Source: Formosa sp. Hel1_31_208
GTDB taxonomy: Bacteria > Bacteroidota > Bacteroidia > Flavobacteriales > Flavobacteriaceae
Assembly (NCBI RefSeq): GCF_900104785.1
Contig: NZ_LT629733.1
Location: 2,831,001 to 2,895,000 of the forward strand
Length of the DNA stretch: 64,000 nt
Direction: 5' to 3'
The translations under genes were made by a program, and so were the position numbers. Below are positions 62,180-64,000 of the stretch, piece by piece (positions within the stretch are counted from its first letter, which is position 1; every line of letters begins with the position of its first letter). A model generated the notes under the pieces. It saw nothing but the letters and a program-made list of their open reading frames with translations, was not told where the DNA came from and made no database searches.

Positions 62180-63988
62180 ATGGAAACAACAGAAAAAGAC
62201 ATTCTAAGAGGAGGACAATTCTTAGTCAAAGAAACCAAGTGCGAAGATATATTTACACCTGAAGATTTTTCGGAAGAACAACAAATGATGAAAGATTCGG
62301 TAATGGAATTTAATGACCGTGAAATCATTCCTCATAAACCTCGTTTTGAAGCAAAAGATTATGCCTTAACTGAAGACGTCATGCGTAAAGCTGGTGATAT
62401 GGGCTTTTTAAGTGTTGCTGTACCAGAAGCTTATGGAGGAATGGGCATGGGCTTTGTCTCTACGGTCTTAACTTGTGATTATATATCAAGTGGAACGGGA
62501 TCATTCAGTACAGCCTTTGGTGCGCATACAGGAATTGGAACAATGCCAATTACACTCTACGGAACCGAAGCGCAAAAACAAAAGTATGTCCCAAAATTAG
62601 CTACTGGAGAATGGTTTGGCGCTTATTGCTTGACTGAGCCTGGAGCTGGATCTGATGCTAATTCAGGAAAAACCACAGCAGAATTGTCTGCCGATGGAAA
62701 ATCTTATAAAATCAATGGTCAAAAAATGTGGATTTCAAATGCAGGTTTCTGTCGTTTGATGATTGTTTTCGCACGTATTGAAAATGATAAAAATATTACA
62801 GGTTTCATCGTTGAATTCGATAAAGCAAACCCGAATGGTATTACACTGGGTGAAGAGGAACATAAACTAGGTATTCGCGCAAGTTCTACACGTCAAGTAT
62901 TCTTTAACGACACTGTTGTTCCTGCCGAAAACATGTTAGCTGGCCGAGGTGAAGGCTTTAAAATTGCCATGAATGCACTTAACGTTGGACGAATAAAATT
63001 AGCAGCTGCTTGTTTAGATTCTCAAAGAAGAATTCTAACTACAGCAGTCAATTACGCAAATGAACGTAAACAATTTAACACCCCTATTTCAGATTTCGGA
63101 GCGATTAAAGTGAAACTTGCTGAAATGGCTGCAAGTGCTTATGCTGGAGAATCTGCAACATACAGAGCTGCTAAAAACATTGAAGATCGCATCGCTATGC
63201 GCGAAGCTGCTGGAAACTCACACCAAGAAGCAGAACTAAAAGGCGTAGAAGAATATGCTATTGAATGTTCTATCTTAAAAGTAGCCGTTTCAGAAGATGT
63301 ACAAAACTGTGCTGATGAAGGCATCCAAATTTTTGGAGGTATGGGATTCTCTGAAGAAACACCTATGGAAGCTGCATGGAGAGATGCACGTATTGCCCGT
63401 ATTTACGAAGGAACAAACGAAATCAACAGAATGTTATCAGTAGGGATGTTGGTTAAGAAAGCTATGAAAGGTCATGTTGATTTATTAGGTCCTGCTCAAG
63501 CAGTACAAGAAGAATTAATGGGAATACCATCTTTCGATACACCCGATTATTCTGAGTTATTTTCCGAAGAAAAAGAAATGATTAAGAAGTTAAAAAAGAC
63601 CTTCTTAATGGTTGCTGGTGGAGCGGTTCAAAAGTATGGTCCTCAATTAGAAGATCACCAACAATTATTAATTGCAGCAGCAGATATCTTGATTGAAATC
63701 TACATGGCTGAATCAGCTATTTTAAGAACCGAAAAGAATGCTAAGCGGTTTGGTGAAGACGCGCAATCTGCTCAAATTGCCATGGCCAAATTATACTTGT
63801 ACCATGCCGTTGATATCGTTGAAGAAAAAGGAAAAGAAAGTATTATTTCTTTTGCTGAAGGCGACGAGCAGCGTATGATGCTCATGGGTCTAAAACGTTT
63901 TACTAAATATGCCAACTATCCAGATATCGTAGATTTACGCAAGGAAGTTGCAGAAAAAGTGAAATCTGAGAATAAATATTGTTTTTAA
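62180..63988 (+). CDS. Acyl-CoA dehydrogenase, VLCAD-like long form
   Basis: A 602-residue FAD enzyme that performs the first oxidation of acyl-CoA. The core (about 30-440) carries AYCLTEPGAGSDANSGKT near 148, MWISNAGFCRLMIVF near 184, and the catalytic Glu in RIARIYEGTNEINRM near 405-419. A further C-terminal helical region (about 450-600) matches the very-long-chain class. No electron-transfer flavoprotein gene is in the window. It is the last visible gene of the MarR-led operon and its stop is 12 bases before the end of the window. Confidence 0.95.
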   Translation: METTEKDILRGGQFLVKETKCEDIFTPEDFSEEQQMMKDSVMEFNDREIIPHKPRFEAKDYALTEDVMRKAGDMGFLSVAVPEAYGGMGMGFVSTVLTCDYISSGTGSFSTAFGAHTGIGTMPITLYGTEAQKQKYVPKLATGEWFGAYCLTEPGAGSDANSGKTTAELSADGKSYKINGQKMWISNAGFCRLMIVFARIENDKNITGFIVEFDKANPNGITLGEEEHKLGIRASSTRQVFFNDTVVPAENMLAGRGEGFKIAMNALNVGRIKLAAACLDSQRRILTTAVNYANERKQFNTPISDFGAIKVKLAEMAASAYAGESATYRAAKNIEDRIAMREAAGNSHQEAELKGVEEYAIECSILKVAVSEDVQNCADEGIQIFGGMGFSEETPMEAAWRDARIARIYEGTNEINRMLSVGMLVKKAMKGHVDLLGPAQAVQEELMGIPSFDTPDYSELFSEEKEMIKKLKKTFLMVAGGAVQKYGPQLEDHQQLLIAAADILIEIYMAESAILRTEKNAKRFGEDAQSAQIAMAKLYLYHAVDIVEEKGKESIISFAEGDEQRMMLMGLKRFTKYANYPDIVDLRKEVAEKVKSENKYCF

Positions 63989-64000
63989 TCTAGACGTGTT

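Noticed and set aside
1..64000. CRISPR arrays, transposases, phage or toxin-antitoxin modules
   Set aside because: No regular spaced repeats, no transposase or integrase motifs and no paired small toxin/antitoxin genes were seen.
1..64000. tRNA and rRNA genes
   Set aside because: No cloverleaf or conserved rRNA stretches were recognised by eye; a tRNAscan run could still reveal one.

Overview
The window looks like a chromosomal segment of a marine-type Flavobacteriaceae bacterium (Bacteroidota). The signs are low GC, two secreted proteins with type IX secretion C-terminal sorting domains, many flavobacterial families (DUF4252, DUF4199, DUF6263, GlmU-like nucleotidyltransferase, type B L31), a Bacteroidota-style CarB, and Bacteroidota promoters of the form TTG-N18-20-TAnnTTTG with little Shine-Dalgarno sequence. 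No tRNA, rRNA, insertion sequence, prophage, integrase, CRISPR array or known defence island was recognised. Identifications rest on reading translations by eye; no database search was possible.

Layout. 1-6.7 kb: a truncated M24 aminopeptidase P (minus), then gcvT, an SDR protein, a pterin carbinolamine dehydratase, a Prc-type tail protease and a YebC protein. 6.7-11.7 kb: a GT4 glycosyltransferase overlapping a haem-binding protein, a small HEAT-like protein, a DUF1028 protein, purB and a tiny membrane protein. 11.8-14 kb: an ECF sigma operon ending in two DUF4252 proteins. 14.1-21 kb: an S41 lipoprotein and a vitamin B12 uptake locus, with a TonB receptor behind a cobalamin riboswitch on the minus strand and divergent binding protein, permease and ATPase genes. 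21-33.8 kb: rmuC, a thioesterase, a T9SS cargo protein, carB, rpmH, envelope proteins, a lytic transglycosylase, an alpha/beta hydrolase, a lipoprotein and mtaB. 33.8-49 kb: a peptide-binding lipoprotein, a GlmU-like protein, rpmE2, DUF4199, GT2, phosphohexomutase, an MsbA-like exporter, a second ECF sigma operon with a Spy-like protein, a YCF48-like protein, an RsmB-like methyltransferase, a secreted endonuclease I and a bestrophin. 49-64 kb: purL, a small lipoprotein divergent from an AraC regulator, a long-chain acyl-CoA ligase, a small secreted protein with a membrane-bound LuxR regulator, and a MarR-led beta-oxidation operon.

How genes work together. The B12 locus forms a complete import route across both membranes. 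The last 9.5 kb form a fatty-acid degradation unit: acyl-CoA ligase for activation, then MarR, bifunctional hydratase/dehydrogenase, thiolase and acyl-CoA dehydrogenase, with two tandem palindromes before marR that look like its operators. Two independent sigma/anti-sigma-like operons imply envelope sensing. purB and purL are separate purine genes. The most unusual items are regulatory: the marR palindromes, the paired GTAATsATTAC sites between the AraC gene and a lipoprotein gene, a 35-residue membrane peptide ORF inside the B12 locus, and a BtuF/BtuC junction where only one TAA separates two in-frame genes.
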